Positions 40,625 to 51,373 of a stretch of DNA of 64,000 nt are shown one piece after another. Where the stretch lies: NCBI GenBank assembly GCA_028554795.2, contig JAPYKE020000033.1, positions 4,321,501 to 4,385,500 on the forward strand, in the 5' to 3' direction. Made by a program: the position numbers and the translations under genes. Under the pieces are notes generated by a model that saw only the letters and a program-made list of their open reading frames with translations, had not been told where the DNA came from and searched no databases. Numbering within the stretch: position 1 is the first letter of the stretch; each line of letters starts with the position of its first letter. Source of the DNA: Sinohyriopsis cumingii. Lineage: Eukaryota; Mollusca; Bivalvia; Unionida; Unionidae.

Positions 40625-41411
40625 ATATAAAGAACATGAAAAAAGAGAATGAGGGGAAAAAAACGGGAGTATAATTATAGGAATACATGGAGTCAGTAAG
40701 AATCAATTTTATTATCATGAAATTAAACGAAGAAGAAAAAAATGGTTGTTTTATTGATTCCATCTGAATTTTTTTAAAATAACTTCACCATTAAACTAGA
40801 ACTGGGATAGCAGCACTGAACTTTAAGAAAACTTGCTTGGGTGGGTATGGTTATATACAGTATAACAAAACAGATATCTCATTGCTGTTGGATTTTTCTT
40901 GGCCATTAATAAATATTGTATTATTATCATATGTACTCAATTACAAGTCAAGTCCAACTGCCAGCAACTTATAAATATTGCATTATTACCATATGTACTC
41001 AATTACAAGTCAAGTCCAACTGCCAGCAACTTATATCCTGATCTAACATTGCATAATACAAAGGCAGATCAGGGTCTGTGCTTTTCGTTCGCTGATTACA
41101 CTTAACAGACTGCATAGACCCAGATCTGCTGCTGTATTTTTTAGTTGGACCTGACTTATAAACAGATGTAGACGGTAATCAATTTCTATTTTGTATGCCA
41201 ACTATTGGGAACTTTTGGTTGTTTTTTTTTATTGTTATTTGTCATTTGTTCTAAATCATGGAATTCTAGTTACTCCCTGTGAACATGTGCTCACATTTAG
41301 TGATTTAAACTTAATACCTGACTACAGTGGGGTGCTGAAAATATAAATGCCAGATTAAGTTGATGAACATCCATTTGGCTCAATCGCATACTGACAAATT
41401 TTCAATTTTAT
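40625..41411. repeat. Right copy of about 785-bp direct repeat
   Basis: 787 bp, matching 38567-39350. After its end (TTTTCAATTTTAT) the sequence continues AGGTCACCC, unlike the LINE at the end of the left copy, which defines the duplication boundary to the base. Confidence 0.9.
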
Positions 41412-41889
41412 AGGTCACCCAATATTTGTGGACAAATATCCCAAAGATATTTTAGGAATAAAACATCTGAGTTTTCTCAAACCCTACTTTGAGCCCCGTT
41501 AAAGTTATGGTTTTGTTGATGTTAATACTTACTGAGTTAGGTGATAATTGAAATTGGGTCAGGACATTGTATTCAGACAATTTTTGATATAATCTCTTTC
41601 CCCTTGGTGTGATCTTTGTACCAATATATAAATCGTGATATTCACTGACCCATTCTATCTTTCAAGTTTCATTTTATGGGTCACTGTCTTTGTGTTAGTA
41701 CCCAGTTTGTTTCAAGTTTCAGTTTTCATTGAAATAGTTGAGTGTTGTAAAGTGCTTTATATTTCATGGCTATAATGAAGTAGAGTGATTTTCTTGCACA
41801 AAAATAAAAAAATGAAAACACTGAAAAATTTCTGAAAAAAACTCTTCAAATTGTGTTAATGATAAGAATTCATATAACTTCCACATTTA

Positions 41890-42180
41890 GTATTTTTGTT
41901 AAAATCATTTTTAAGGATTTGGATGACAACCTGTAATGAAGTGTTACACACAACTGTTTTTCAGGAAAGTGAATTTGTTTTGTGTGACTAATGCATTTAT
42001 AAAGTTGTATGACAGCAGTTGCAGGTATAGTGGAAATGTCCACTACTGGTCAGAGTACAAAGGCACTATGAAGTCACTTACTACACTAAATTAGGTAAAG
42101 TACATTTACTTCATAAATTCTTATATGTACTTTTGTGGATATATTGCAAGTGGTCAAGTCTGTCAGTATGCCACTGTACC
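41890..42180. repeat. Diverged direct repeat, left member
   Basis: Shares a series of segments with 46200-46510: TTTTTAAGGATTTGGATGAC, AACTGTTTTTCAGGAAA, TCACTACTGGTCAGAGTACA-like, CACTAAATTAGGTAAAGTAC and TTTTGTGGATATATTG. Overall identity looks around 75-80 percent by eye. The two copies enclose LINE remnants. Confidence 0.7.
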
Positions 42181-42341
42181 ATTAATAGTGCTGGCGTCTC
42201 AGTATTCTTTAGAAATACTTTTAAAATTTGTAATCTATAGAGAGAGATATGACAGTGATGATGATAATAATAATAAGAATAATAATAATAAAAATAAAAA
42301 TAATGACTTTAGTTAAAGAGTGTAACACAATAAGCTAAGAA

Positions 42342-43450
42342 CTAATCAACCTCAAGGCCCTCATACAAGGGAAATTTATTTATTTTAGCTGTGTCTCTGA
42401 AGCCACTGGATATATTGGGTTTGGAAGAAGGAAATAGAGTGTGCATTTCTAATCTCAACCAAAATACTATTCCAGAGCAAAGTTCCATAATATTGGAAAC
42501 TTTTTTGAATAATTCCTTATTTGGTTTGGGAATTTTATATTGTTTGGTAGACATGGATTGCAGGTGTGGAGTATTACCAGGTAGCCTATACTGGAATTGT
42601 GATTGTAAATATTCAGGAGCACTATTAGTGGTTATCCTGTACATTAATTTGGCTTTTCTCAACCAGATTCAGTCTTTAAAAGGTAATACTTTTAACTTTG
42701 AAGCTAAATGTTCTTTGCTTTCTTTCTGGATTGATATTAGACCAAATACTCTTTTGAATATGTGCTAGCTTTACTGTTTTTTTATCATTTGAATTACCCC
42801 ATACTGTATTACAGTAGTCTAGATAGGGTTCTATGTAACTGTTATAAAATAGTTTTCTGTGCCTTTCAGAGACAAAATATCTTATCCTACTAAGAAGCCA
42901 TAAACTTGAAATTAACTTTTTTAATGACATGTTTGATATGTTCAGTCCATGATAATATCTACCAAAACACCAAGCAGTCTATCGTGACAGACCATCTGCA
43001 AATTTTTATCCTTCTATGTCAGAAATAGTTCATCACTATCAAGATTTGTTATTTTTTGCTGTTTTGATATAAGTAATATTTTAGTTTTACCAGTATTGAC
43101 CACCATGCCATTGCATGTGCACCAGTTGTCTTGTTAGATTAGGGCATCCTATAAAGAAATTTCCAGTTCATGCTTTGTGTTTTGGATGTCTGACACTGTT
43201 GTGTCATCTGCATAGAGATCTGTTGATGAAAATGAGTCCTTTACTAAAAGGGGTAGGTCATTAATAAATAATATAAATAGTAATGGACCAAGAATTGAAC
43301 CTTGTGGCACTGCATATCTACTTGTTCCAGGATGAGACAGAACATTATTTATGTAAACATGTTGTGTTCTCTCACTTAAGTATGAAGTAAACCATGTTAT
43401 TGTGCTTTCATCACATTGTCAATAAGATTTATTATGTTAGATATTACAAT
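42342..43450 (-). pseudogene. LINE RT remnant, minus strand
   Basis: The 42930-42676 frame reads LISSLWLLSRIRYFVSERHR and YNSYIEPYLDYCNTVWGNSN, the region after the RT palm in CR1/jockey-like elements. The 42662-42342 frame continues KAKLMYRITTNSAPEYLQSQ and YKIPKPNKELFKK, the usual C-terminal end. Upstream to 43450 the palm is readable only in pieces, including MQMTQQCQTSKTQ, where the catalytic box has decayed. Two or more frameshifts are present. Confidence 0.7.
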
Positions 43451-45340
43451 TAATGGAAATAGAATAACTGTTGTGAACTTGTATGGGTGTAAGATCGTAA
43501 CCCTAGCTTTTTTTAAGAAATCTAAAGAAGTATTGTAAGTATTTGAGAATTCATCAGTTATAATGTATGGAGATTGGAATATTGCTCAAGACCTAGATTT
43601 GGATACTTATAATATTTTACATGACAAACACCAACAGTCTAGAGTAGCAATCCAAGACTTGAAAATTGAACTGAAATTAATCAACCACTGGAGAAATTGT
43701 AATCAAGACTTAAAGATGTAAACCTGGAGGTAAGTATTTCCCTTGATACAAAGTAGATTAGATTATTGGTTCTTTCTTGTATCTGGTGATATATATATAA
43801 ATATATATATGAATACAGATGATGTGCTTATCTTACCAGGGTATAAAACTGATCATTTAGTTATTGTTCTTAGTGTGGCTTTTATATTTCAAATTTTGCA
43901 AGGGGAAAGGATATTGGAAACTTAATGTGCAACTGTTGAGGGACTATAATTACACTGACTAGGTCAAAAAGTGTATAGCTGACACTGTAAATGAATATTA
44001 TTTAGGGGGAAATAAAGAGTACTTTCTTCATGTTTCTCATTCTGCAATGATCATTTTTGTTCTTTGAAATTCTGAAAATGAAAATAAGATCTATTAGGAA
44101 AACAAATGAAAACGGGTGAAAATTGAACATGAAATATTACATATTCACAGGGGAATGATGGATTACTTATTTGGGGAAACTGGAAAATTTACAGAAAAAG
44201 AAAGCAGATATAGAGGAATCTGGGAAAAATACAATAAAAGGTGTTATATTAAGATACAAAGCTGGATGGTGTGAGTTGGGAGAAAAAAAAAGCATGAAGT
44301 ACCTTTTAAATCTTTCAACAAAAGACATTATGTCAATAAAACAATAAAGGAAATTATTTTAGATGATGGGACAAATATTTCAGACAAAATATATATTTTA
44401 GAAGCCCCAAAACAGATTTTTGTAATGGAATTTGACAAAAGTAGAATTGTTCAGCCCAGATCGTAATGATATTCAAGAAACTTAAAATAGTTCTTTGATC
44501 ACAATATTAAACTTAGTCAAGAGGAAAGAGACTCATGCGAGGTTCTACTTACAGTTAATGAATACAACAAAGAAAAAATTGTCTCAGTAATGGATGGGAA
44601 ATGGGAAAAGTCCTTAGATGGATTTATGGCAGAGTTCTATAAATTCTTTTGGAAGGTTGTGGGGGAGATTCTATGCAAATCAGTAAATTATGGATATACT
44701 ATAGAAAACTTTTAAGATTTTAAGACTTAAGGAATCATCACATGTTTACCAAAGGAACACAAAGACAGAAGATATTTTAAAAATTTGAAACATACATCAC
44801 TCCTAACTATTGACTATAAGATCACATTTGGAAGCTACATGTATGCCAGGTAGGATTATAAAATGTACTTCCATCAATAGCCAGCAATACTAAGAAAGGG
44901 TTTATGAAAGGTAGAATCATTGGAGAAAATGCCAGGCTATTATATTATATGAATTAACTAGAGAATAAAAATATATATCAGTTTGTTATTGTTCATTGAC
45001 TTTGAAAAAGCCCTTGATTCAGTTAACTGGAATTTTGTTGAAATAGCTTTACAATCTTTTAACTTTGGTGATTCTGTTTATAAGTCATTTAGGTTGTTTT
45101 GTTATAACGCTACATGTTGTGTTATAAATAATGGAAATATGTCCTCAGCTTTTAGACTTGAAAGTCTAGGGTGTCATCAAGAGGATCTTTTTGCACCGTA
45201 TTCATTTATCATCGCTGTTGAGATTTTAGCAGTATAGAGGATGTTTGAAATTTAGGGAGGAGAAAATTAGAAGAAATGGCGCGTAAGCTCATTAAAAACA
45301 GAAAGATGAAATTTTGGCAGTACATGTATTTAGTTGGAAA
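43440..45340 (+). pseudogene. Decayed L1/Tx1-like LINE
   Basis: Plus-strand pieces follow the L1/Tx1 order: VVNLYG and MYGDWNIAQDLDLDTYN (endonuclease, about 43470-43620), GYKTDHLVIVLSV (43840-43880, the terminal endonuclease motif), SCEVLLTVNEYNKEKIVSVM (about 44533-44590), DGFMAEFYKFFWKVVGE, GIITCLPKEHKD, then LLFIDFEKALDSVNWNF (44986-45036, RT motif A). Many stops. The sequence from 45840 to about 46080, after a SINE, may be its continuation. Confidence 0.75.
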
Positions 45341-45570
45341 GAGGATCTGCAATGTCCAAATGAGAATGTATCCCGTAGCATTTTAATTTTGTTCCACATA
45401 GAAAGTTCTGTGAATATAATTGCAGGAAAGGTGCTGGCACTGAAATTCTTAATGACTTAGTTGATGATCATGGTAATACCTATTGAAATGATAAAATGGA
45501 AAGAAAAAACCCTCAATGTGACAGTTGTTTGAATACTTATCGTTAATATCCAATTTTCCAAAATCTTGGA

Positions 45571-45826
45571 GGGGCCCCAAGTGGCCGAGTGGTCTAAAGC
45601 ACTCCCCATTATGGCTCACTGCCATCTCACCTCTGTCTGTGTGGGTTCGAGTTTCCGATTCAGCCTTATAATGTGGGTATGTGAGAAAGCTTGCCAGTAG
45701 CTTCTCTTGGGTCCGTGGTTCTTTCTGGGGTTTTCCTGGGTTCTTTCTCCACCATCAGTACTGGCTGCCATGTATAACCTATTGTGTGCTGAAAAATGGC
45801 GTTAAACCCTACAACAACAACAACAA
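45571..45826 (+). mobile_element. SINE family A, full length, 13-bp TSD
   Basis: Starts GGGGCCCCAAGTGGCCGAGT (box A) with box B GGGTTCGAGTTTCCG near 45645, the conserved body GAAAGCTTGCCAGTAGCTTC, then GGCGTTAAACCCTACAACAAC. TSD CCAAAATCTTGGA at 45558-45570 and 45827-45839. It is inserted in the L1/Tx1-like LINE. Confidence 0.9.
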
Positions 45827-46199
45827 CCAAAATCTTGGAAAGATGCAATCAAAAATCATTTGGCTCAGTACAAGTTTGATAAGCGAGAGGATAAAACAGT
45901 ATACTTGCAAAAACAAAACTCACTGAAGTTTGCAGAGACGCTTTAAAAAAAAGGCAAAGAGGCAACACACTGCTAAGCAAGAAACATGGATACAATTATT
46001 AATAAAAATATAAGTAGTGAGGAGTGGTCAGCGATTTATAGCCAGGTGAAAGATACTAAGTATCAACGGTTGATCTCTTTTAATTTTTTATTTAATTCAT
46101 AAAATAATTGTCACTAATAATTTTATTAAAATAATTAACATATAGAAAATGATAAATGCAGTTTCTGTATGAGAGAGAACAAAAGCATAATAAGAAGGC

Positions 46200-46510
46200 A
46201 TATAAGTTTCATTTTTAAGGATTTGGATGACGCATTTAGTATTTTTTTAAAGTCACGTTTAAGGATTTGGATGACTGTGTGTAACGAAATGTTACAAATA
46301 ACTGTTTTTCAGGAAATGTGGTGTTACTAAGTTTTGAGTGATTAATGTGTGTTCCTAACAAGCTGTCAAGTGGAAATGTTCACTACTGGTCAGAGTACAT
46401 TCAGTTGTAATAAAGCACCCTGAGGTCACTTGCTACACTAAATTAGGTAAAGTACATTTGCTTCATATATTCATAGATGTGCTTTTGTGGATATATTGGG
46501 ATTGGTCATG
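46200..46510. repeat. Diverged direct repeat, right member
   Basis: Homologous to 41890-42180. Its first segment (AAGGATTTGGATGAC) is itself doubled, near 46217 and 46260. Confidence 0.7.
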
Positions 46511-47118
46511 TCTTTTCATATGTCTGTGTATCTGTTGCAGTATCTACTTACAACCAACGGTTGGTTCTAGTGTAACCTGAACTTAATGATCGTGTTGGGG
46601 TGTTATTTCAGGTCAGTCAGATGACATTGAAAGTTTCTAATTGTGATGCAGCATTATGGAAGGGGATTGGGGTTGTAAAGTAAAAATATACAATATTTGG
46701 AATATTGCAATGGCTTTCTCTTTGGATACTTTTTGTCTCACTTGTAAGAATATGTGGGTTTCATGACAATCATCATTATCAGTGTTGTAGTACAATATCT
46801 ATTTTTTTGAACGTGATTTTAGATACATTATATAGTGTCATGACCTTTCTGATTTAGTACGTTTTAGTGTGCTTGTTTTCAGTGAGAATTATTGCCCAAT
46901 ATTGCAGTTAACTTAAACGTCTGCTAGGTCGAATATCATTACTACATGTATGTATAGTTTAAGGAACAAGATACTGTCACAATGTTGCTTTAAGTCCATT
47001 GGAATTATGAATGTTAATCCATAATGTGACATTGATAATGCTCCTGTGCCAGATTTTACTAATTTCTTTTCAAGTAGGATTTTAGTACAGGCAACTTCAT
47101 ACTCTTTGATTGGACTAA
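46511..47118. other. No gene seen
   Basis: AT-rich sequence without motifs. Short frames only. Confidence 0.5.
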
Positions 47119-47223
47119 TTTTATCCGGTAGGAATAGATAGCTGGACATTTGGTTTTATCCGGTAGGAATAGTTAGCTGGACATTTGGTTTTATCCGGTA
47201 GGAATAGTTAGCTGGACATTTGG
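47119..47223. repeat. 35-bp tandem repeat, 3 units
   Basis: Unit TTTTATCCGGTAGGAATAGTTAGCTGGACATTTGG, three almost identical copies. Confidence 0.9.
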
Positions 47224-47552
47224 ACATCACGATATGCAAGTGAAGACAAATGACAGTCATGGCTAATTCAATTCATGCAATATAATGATTTCTGAAATCA
47301 GCTGAATGAATATGACATTTAGGATTCTTTGATGTTTTCTCCACTGGGAAAGGGTCAAATGGGAGACTACTCTTACCATACATAATCTGGTCCTGCATGT
47401 GTTAGCAGCCAAACAAGAATTTGAACTTTGAAGTGAGTTTAAGTTTTATTTATTTATTTTTCTTTTAGTGCATAATTTCAGTCTCAGATCAAAATTCAAT
47501 CTTCACAGGATTCCAGTATACTAGAGTTCAGTTTAGAGGGGTTAACTCTTGT

Positions 47553-47618
47553 GTATGTATGTGTGTGTGTGTGTGTCTGTGTGTATGTATGTATGTATGT
47601 ATGTATGTATGTATGTAC
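47553..47618. repeat. (GT)n / (GTAT)n microsatellite
   Basis: GT dinucleotides followed by about eight GTAT units. Confidence 0.95.
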
Positions 47619-47708
47619 AGAGTATGGTACTATTATTATCTATATTTGGTGAACCTGAAGTTTATGGAACAAATTTACCAGTACTTGTAATTTGCTCATA
47701 AAAATCCT

Positions 47709-48028
47709 GGATCACTCATGTGGTCTAAGTGGTTAGAACATCTGCCTTGGCTGTGGTAGGTAGTGGGTTTGAACCCTGGCTGTGTCATATCAAAGACTGA
47801 TAAAAATGGTACTAGCAGCTGCCTTGCTTGGTGCTGAGCATTAAAAGGTTATTGTTAGGACTGGTTACCCTTGTGTCAGGAGAATGTGACTGGGTGGGAC
47901 ATGATGCTATATGTTTGTGGAATGATGTCCCATTGCCAGACATAACTATAAACTGCCACACTGCAGACATCATAACAATATGACTAAAATTGTTAAAGGT
48001 ACGTTAAAAATCACAAAATACACCCACC
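47709..48028 (+). mobile_element. SINE family B, 12-bp TSD
   Basis: A second tRNA-derived family: box A GTGGTCTAAGTGGTTAGAAC, box B GTGGGTTTGAACCCTGG, then CAGCTGCCTTGCTTGGTGCT, GTGTCAGGAGAATGTGACTG and GGTGGGACATGATGC, ending TACGTTAAAAATCACA. TSD CATAAAAATCCT at 47697-47708 and 48029-48040. Length 320 bp. Confidence 0.85.
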
Positions 48029-48319
48029 CATAAAAATCCTAATGGGTTAGCCACATACATGAGTTTGAAAAATGGGAAAATTGATTGTGGTTGATATACC
48101 TACATCGTTGTCCATGTACACATGTTTTTAAGACGTATTAGTGATGGCTGACTTTGAACCATACTTGTATTTGTAAAAGGGAAGTATTGGTGGTGGGTAG
48201 ACTTGCACCATACATGTATTTGTAAATGAGAAGTATTGGTTGTGAGCGAACTTGTCCTGTACATGTGTTTGTAAAAGGGAAGTGTTGGTGGTCAGAACTT
48301 GTACTGTACAAGTGTTTGT

Positions 48320-48574
48320 TGTTGTTGTTGTTGTTGTGGGGTTTAACGCCATTTTTCAGCACACGATAGGCCATATATGGCGGCCAGTATTAATGGTGGA
48401 GGAAGAAACCGGGAAAACCCCGGAAAGAACCACCGACCCACGAGAAGCTACTGGCATGCTTTCTCACATATCCACATTGGCTGAATCTGAGACTCGAACC
48501 GGCGCAGACAGAGGTGAGATGGCAGTGATCCGTAACGGCGAGCGCTTTAGACCACTCGGCCACTCGGGGCCCCT
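48320..48574 (-). mobile_element. SINE family A in minisatellite, 11-bp TSD
   Basis: (GTT)n tail at left, body, and tRNA-like head ending GGGGCCCC at right. TSD CAAGTGTTTGT at 48309-48319 and 48575-48585, which is minisatellite sequence. Confidence 0.9.
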
Positions 48575-49262
48575 CAAGTGTTTGTAAAAGGGAAGTATTG
48601 GTGGTGAGAGAACTTGTACTACTACATGTCTTTGTGAAGGGGAAGTGTTGGTGGTGAGAGAACTTGTACTGTACATGTGTTTGTAAAAGGGAAGTGTTGG
48701 TGGTGAGAGAACTTGTCATGTACATGTGTTTGTAAAAGGGAAGTATTAGTGGTGAGAGAACTTGTCATGTACACGTGTTTGTAAAAGGGAAGTATTGGTG
48801 GTGGGAGAACTTGTGCTACTACATGTCTTTGTGAAAAGGAAGTGTTGGTAGTGAGAGAACTTGTACTGTACTTGTGTTTGTAAAAGGGAAGTGTTGGTGG
48901 TGAGAGAACTTGTCCTGTACATGTCTTTGTAAAAGGGAAGTATTGGTGGTGGGAGAACTTATACTGTACAAGTGTTTGTAAAGGGGAAGTATTGGTTGTG
49001 AGTGAACTTGTCCTGTACATGTCTTTGTGAAAGGGAAGTATTGGTAGTGAGAGAACTTGTACTGTACATGTGCTTGTAAAAGGGAAGTGTTGGTGGTGGG
49101 AGAACGTGTACTACTACATGTCTTTGTAAAATGGGAGTGTTGGTGGTGAGTGAACTTGTACCGTACATATGTTTGCAAAAGGGAAGTATTGGTTGTGAGT
49201 GAACTTGTATCATACATGTATTTGCTAATGGAAAGTATTGGTTGTGAGTGAACTTGTACTGT

Positions 49263-49512
49263 TGTTGTTGTTGTAGGGTTTAATGCCATTTTTCAGCACA
49301 CGATAGGCTATACATGGCAGCCAGTATTAATGGTGGAGGAAGAAACCAGGAAATCCCCGGAAAGAACCACCGACCCTCGAGAAGCTACTGGCAAGCTTTC
49401 TCACATACCCACATTGGCCGAATCTGAGACTCGAACCCACACAGACAGAGGTGAGATGGCAGAGATCCGTAATGGAGAGTGCTTTAGACCACTCGGACAC
49501 TTGGGGTCCCAT
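49263..49512 (-). mobile_element. SINE family A in minisatellite, 10-bp TSD
   Basis: Same family and orientation as the copy at 48320. TSD CTTGTACTGT at 49253-49262 and 49513-49522, again minisatellite sequence. Slightly more diverged (head reads TTGGGGTCCC). Confidence 0.9.
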
Positions 49513-49620
49513 CTTGTACTGTACATGTGTTTGCAAAAGGGAAGTATTGGTTGTGAGTGAACATCTGTCATACATGTGTTTGTAAAAGCTAAGTATTGGT
49601 GGTGGGTGACCTTGATAAGC

Positions 49621-50354
49621 ATAGGGGTTTGGCCATGTACATTTGTTTGAAAATGGAATATTACTGGTGAGTAACTTAAATAAGACCAAGGGGTAGTCCT
49701 TGTACATGTGTTCTATAAAGGGGAATTTTAACATCAGTAATACATGACCTGTTGCTGTTCAGTTGTGCCTGCACATAAGTGTAAGGGGTTTGCCCCCCTC
49801 CAGAATTTCACCTCAGTATATATATATTGGCCTTCATAATGCCTAACAGCTTTCCACTACATGTTTGTCCCCCCCCCCAATCTGTGGGCGCTCCTGTTGC
49901 TGTTGCATAGCTTACCCTTTCTGGGAATATAATGAGAATTCATCCTTCCTTAGAGTGACATCCAGAACTCAGTCTGGAAGACAACCTTGTGATCCAACGC
50001 TTACAAAGTTGTCCTACATGGTTAGTGGATGCAGTTATACTCTACAGGAATATTGCTTTCACTTGGCAACATGAATTGGGTATTTTTAATATGTGCATAT
50101 TTATTGGGTGTATTCTTAATACAAGTGTTTTCCTTATTCAAAATTAATTCTCTTGTGGGTTGTTTTTACATTTTAGCTTACATTTGTTCATAACCATGCC
50201 TTTTATGCCACCCTCACCATATGGCTTTAGGGTAATATATTTTTATGACTTCATTATTTTAAGTTATTTTTTTTGACTTCTGGCAGGTATTTAGGCCTGA
50301 TTAGTTTATGGACTCCTTTATCTTAATTTTGTTGAGAATGATGTAAATCTCCAA
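49621..50354. other. No gene seen
   Basis: Contains diverged minisatellite ends, a short poly-C run (49869-49878) and AT-rich sequence. Confidence 0.45.
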
Positions 50355-50566
50355 ATTCTTTTCCTTGTCATTTATAAAGATTTTAACTGATGGAAAGAGG
50401 TCTCACACCAGCACTAATATTCACTTGTATGTTAATTTGTTCTCACACCTTTAGTCTAAACAGAGTTTAAAGGTGTGAGAACAAATTAACATACAACTGA
50501 AAATGAGTGCTTGTGTGAGACCTTTTTCCATCAGTTGAAATCTTTATAAATGACAAGGAAAAGAAT
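50355..50566. repeat. Long hairpin (foldback MITE) with extra half-copy
   Basis: Arms of about 95-100 bp pair almost completely: ATTCTTTTCCTTGTCATTTA at left with the reverse complement ending AAATGACAAGGAAAAGAAT at right, and TTAATTTGTTCTCACACCTTT facing its complement around a centre near 50460. A third partial arm (TTAACATACAAGTGAATATG...CTCTTTCCATGAGTT) follows at 50571-50620. Confidence 0.9.
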
Positions 50567-50669
50567 CTAAATTAACATACAAGTGAATATGAGTGCTGAG
50601 ACCTCTTTCCATGAGTTAAAGTCTGGTCAGTATGGACCAAGTGTTCTTTGTTCTTGAATTCTCATACAG

Positions 50670-50718
50670 TTCAAGGTAATTTCCATCCAAGAAAGAATAA
50701 GCTATACAGGAACAACAG
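50670..50718 (+). CDS. Candidate 49-nt host exon
   Basis: Bounded by CTCATACAG on the left and a perfect donor, CAG|GTAAGT, at 50719. One frame is fully open: FKVISIQERISYTGTT. The evidence is splice consensus only; no homology was recognised. It lies upstream of the candidate exon at 53439 in the same orientation. Confidence 0.25.
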
Positions 50719-51038
50719 GTAAGTATTTATATCAATAAAATTAATTTCTCCAAACCTCTGCACAAAATTGGTAGCGGTTGATCTTAATTATAATTAAAAG
50801 AAATGCTTTCTTCAAGAAATATATGTAAGATTGGGTAGTGTTTCTCCCATGTCATTTACAAAGGGTTCATGCCATCCTGTTATTTTCTTTCACATGGTCA
50901 TATTTTTGTGCAATGGGCTTTTCATTATCTAGTGCTGATCTTTCTTAACCAATAACTTGTACTATTTTTTAAATTACAAAATTTGCAATTTTGTTTCTTA
51001 AACAGTCATTCATTTACACAGCTTCATTATTACAATTT

Positions 51039-51373
51039 GACAGTTATTACCGAACTGGTGGCCTAGTGGTTAGAGCGTCTGCCTCGGAAGCGGGAGGTTG
51101 TGGGTTTGATGCCCAGCCGAGTCATACCAAAGACATATAAAAAAATGGTTCTAACAGCTGCCTCGCTTGGCGCTCAGCACTAAGAGGTTAATGTTAGGAC
51201 TGATTGGCCTGGTGTCAGGATAATTTGACTGGGTGGGACATCATGCTACATGTATGAGGCATGATGCCTCAGTCCTAGTCATCACTATAAACTGTCACAC
51301 TGCAGACATGTTAGCGATATGACTGAAAAATTGGTAAAGCTACGTTAAAAATTCTAATCAGACACACACACTC
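51039..51373 (+). mobile_element. SINE family B
   Basis: Box A GGTGGCCTAGTGGTTAGAGC, box B GTTGTGGGTTTGATGCC, then AACAGCTGCCTCGCTTGGCG and GTGTCAGGATAATTTGACTG, the same family as 47709. A weak 7-bp TSD, ACAATTT (51032 and 51374), is possible. Confidence 0.8.

Larger units (their letters stand above)
48140..49620. repeat. 49-bp minisatellite interrupted by two SINEs
   Basis: Unit AACTTGTACTGTACATGTGTTTGTAAAAGGGAAGTGTTGGTGGTGAGAG (49 bp), about 19 units with variants (GTTGTGAGTG ends, ACTACTACATG inserts). Two family A SINEs lie inside (48320-48574 and 49263-49512). Repeat frames read on minus (for example SLTTNTSLLQTHV) are by-products. Confidence 0.9.

Noticed and set aside
45571..45660. 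tRNA gene
   Set aside because: Boxes A and B are present, but the acceptor stem does not close and a SINE body follows with a target duplication; it is a SINE head. The same applies to 26782, 48320, 49263, 47709 and 51039.
48390..49289. Several minus-strand frames rich in Thr, Asn and Ser
   Set aside because: They run through the 49-bp minisatellite and the SINEs, with the same phrases recurring in different frames.
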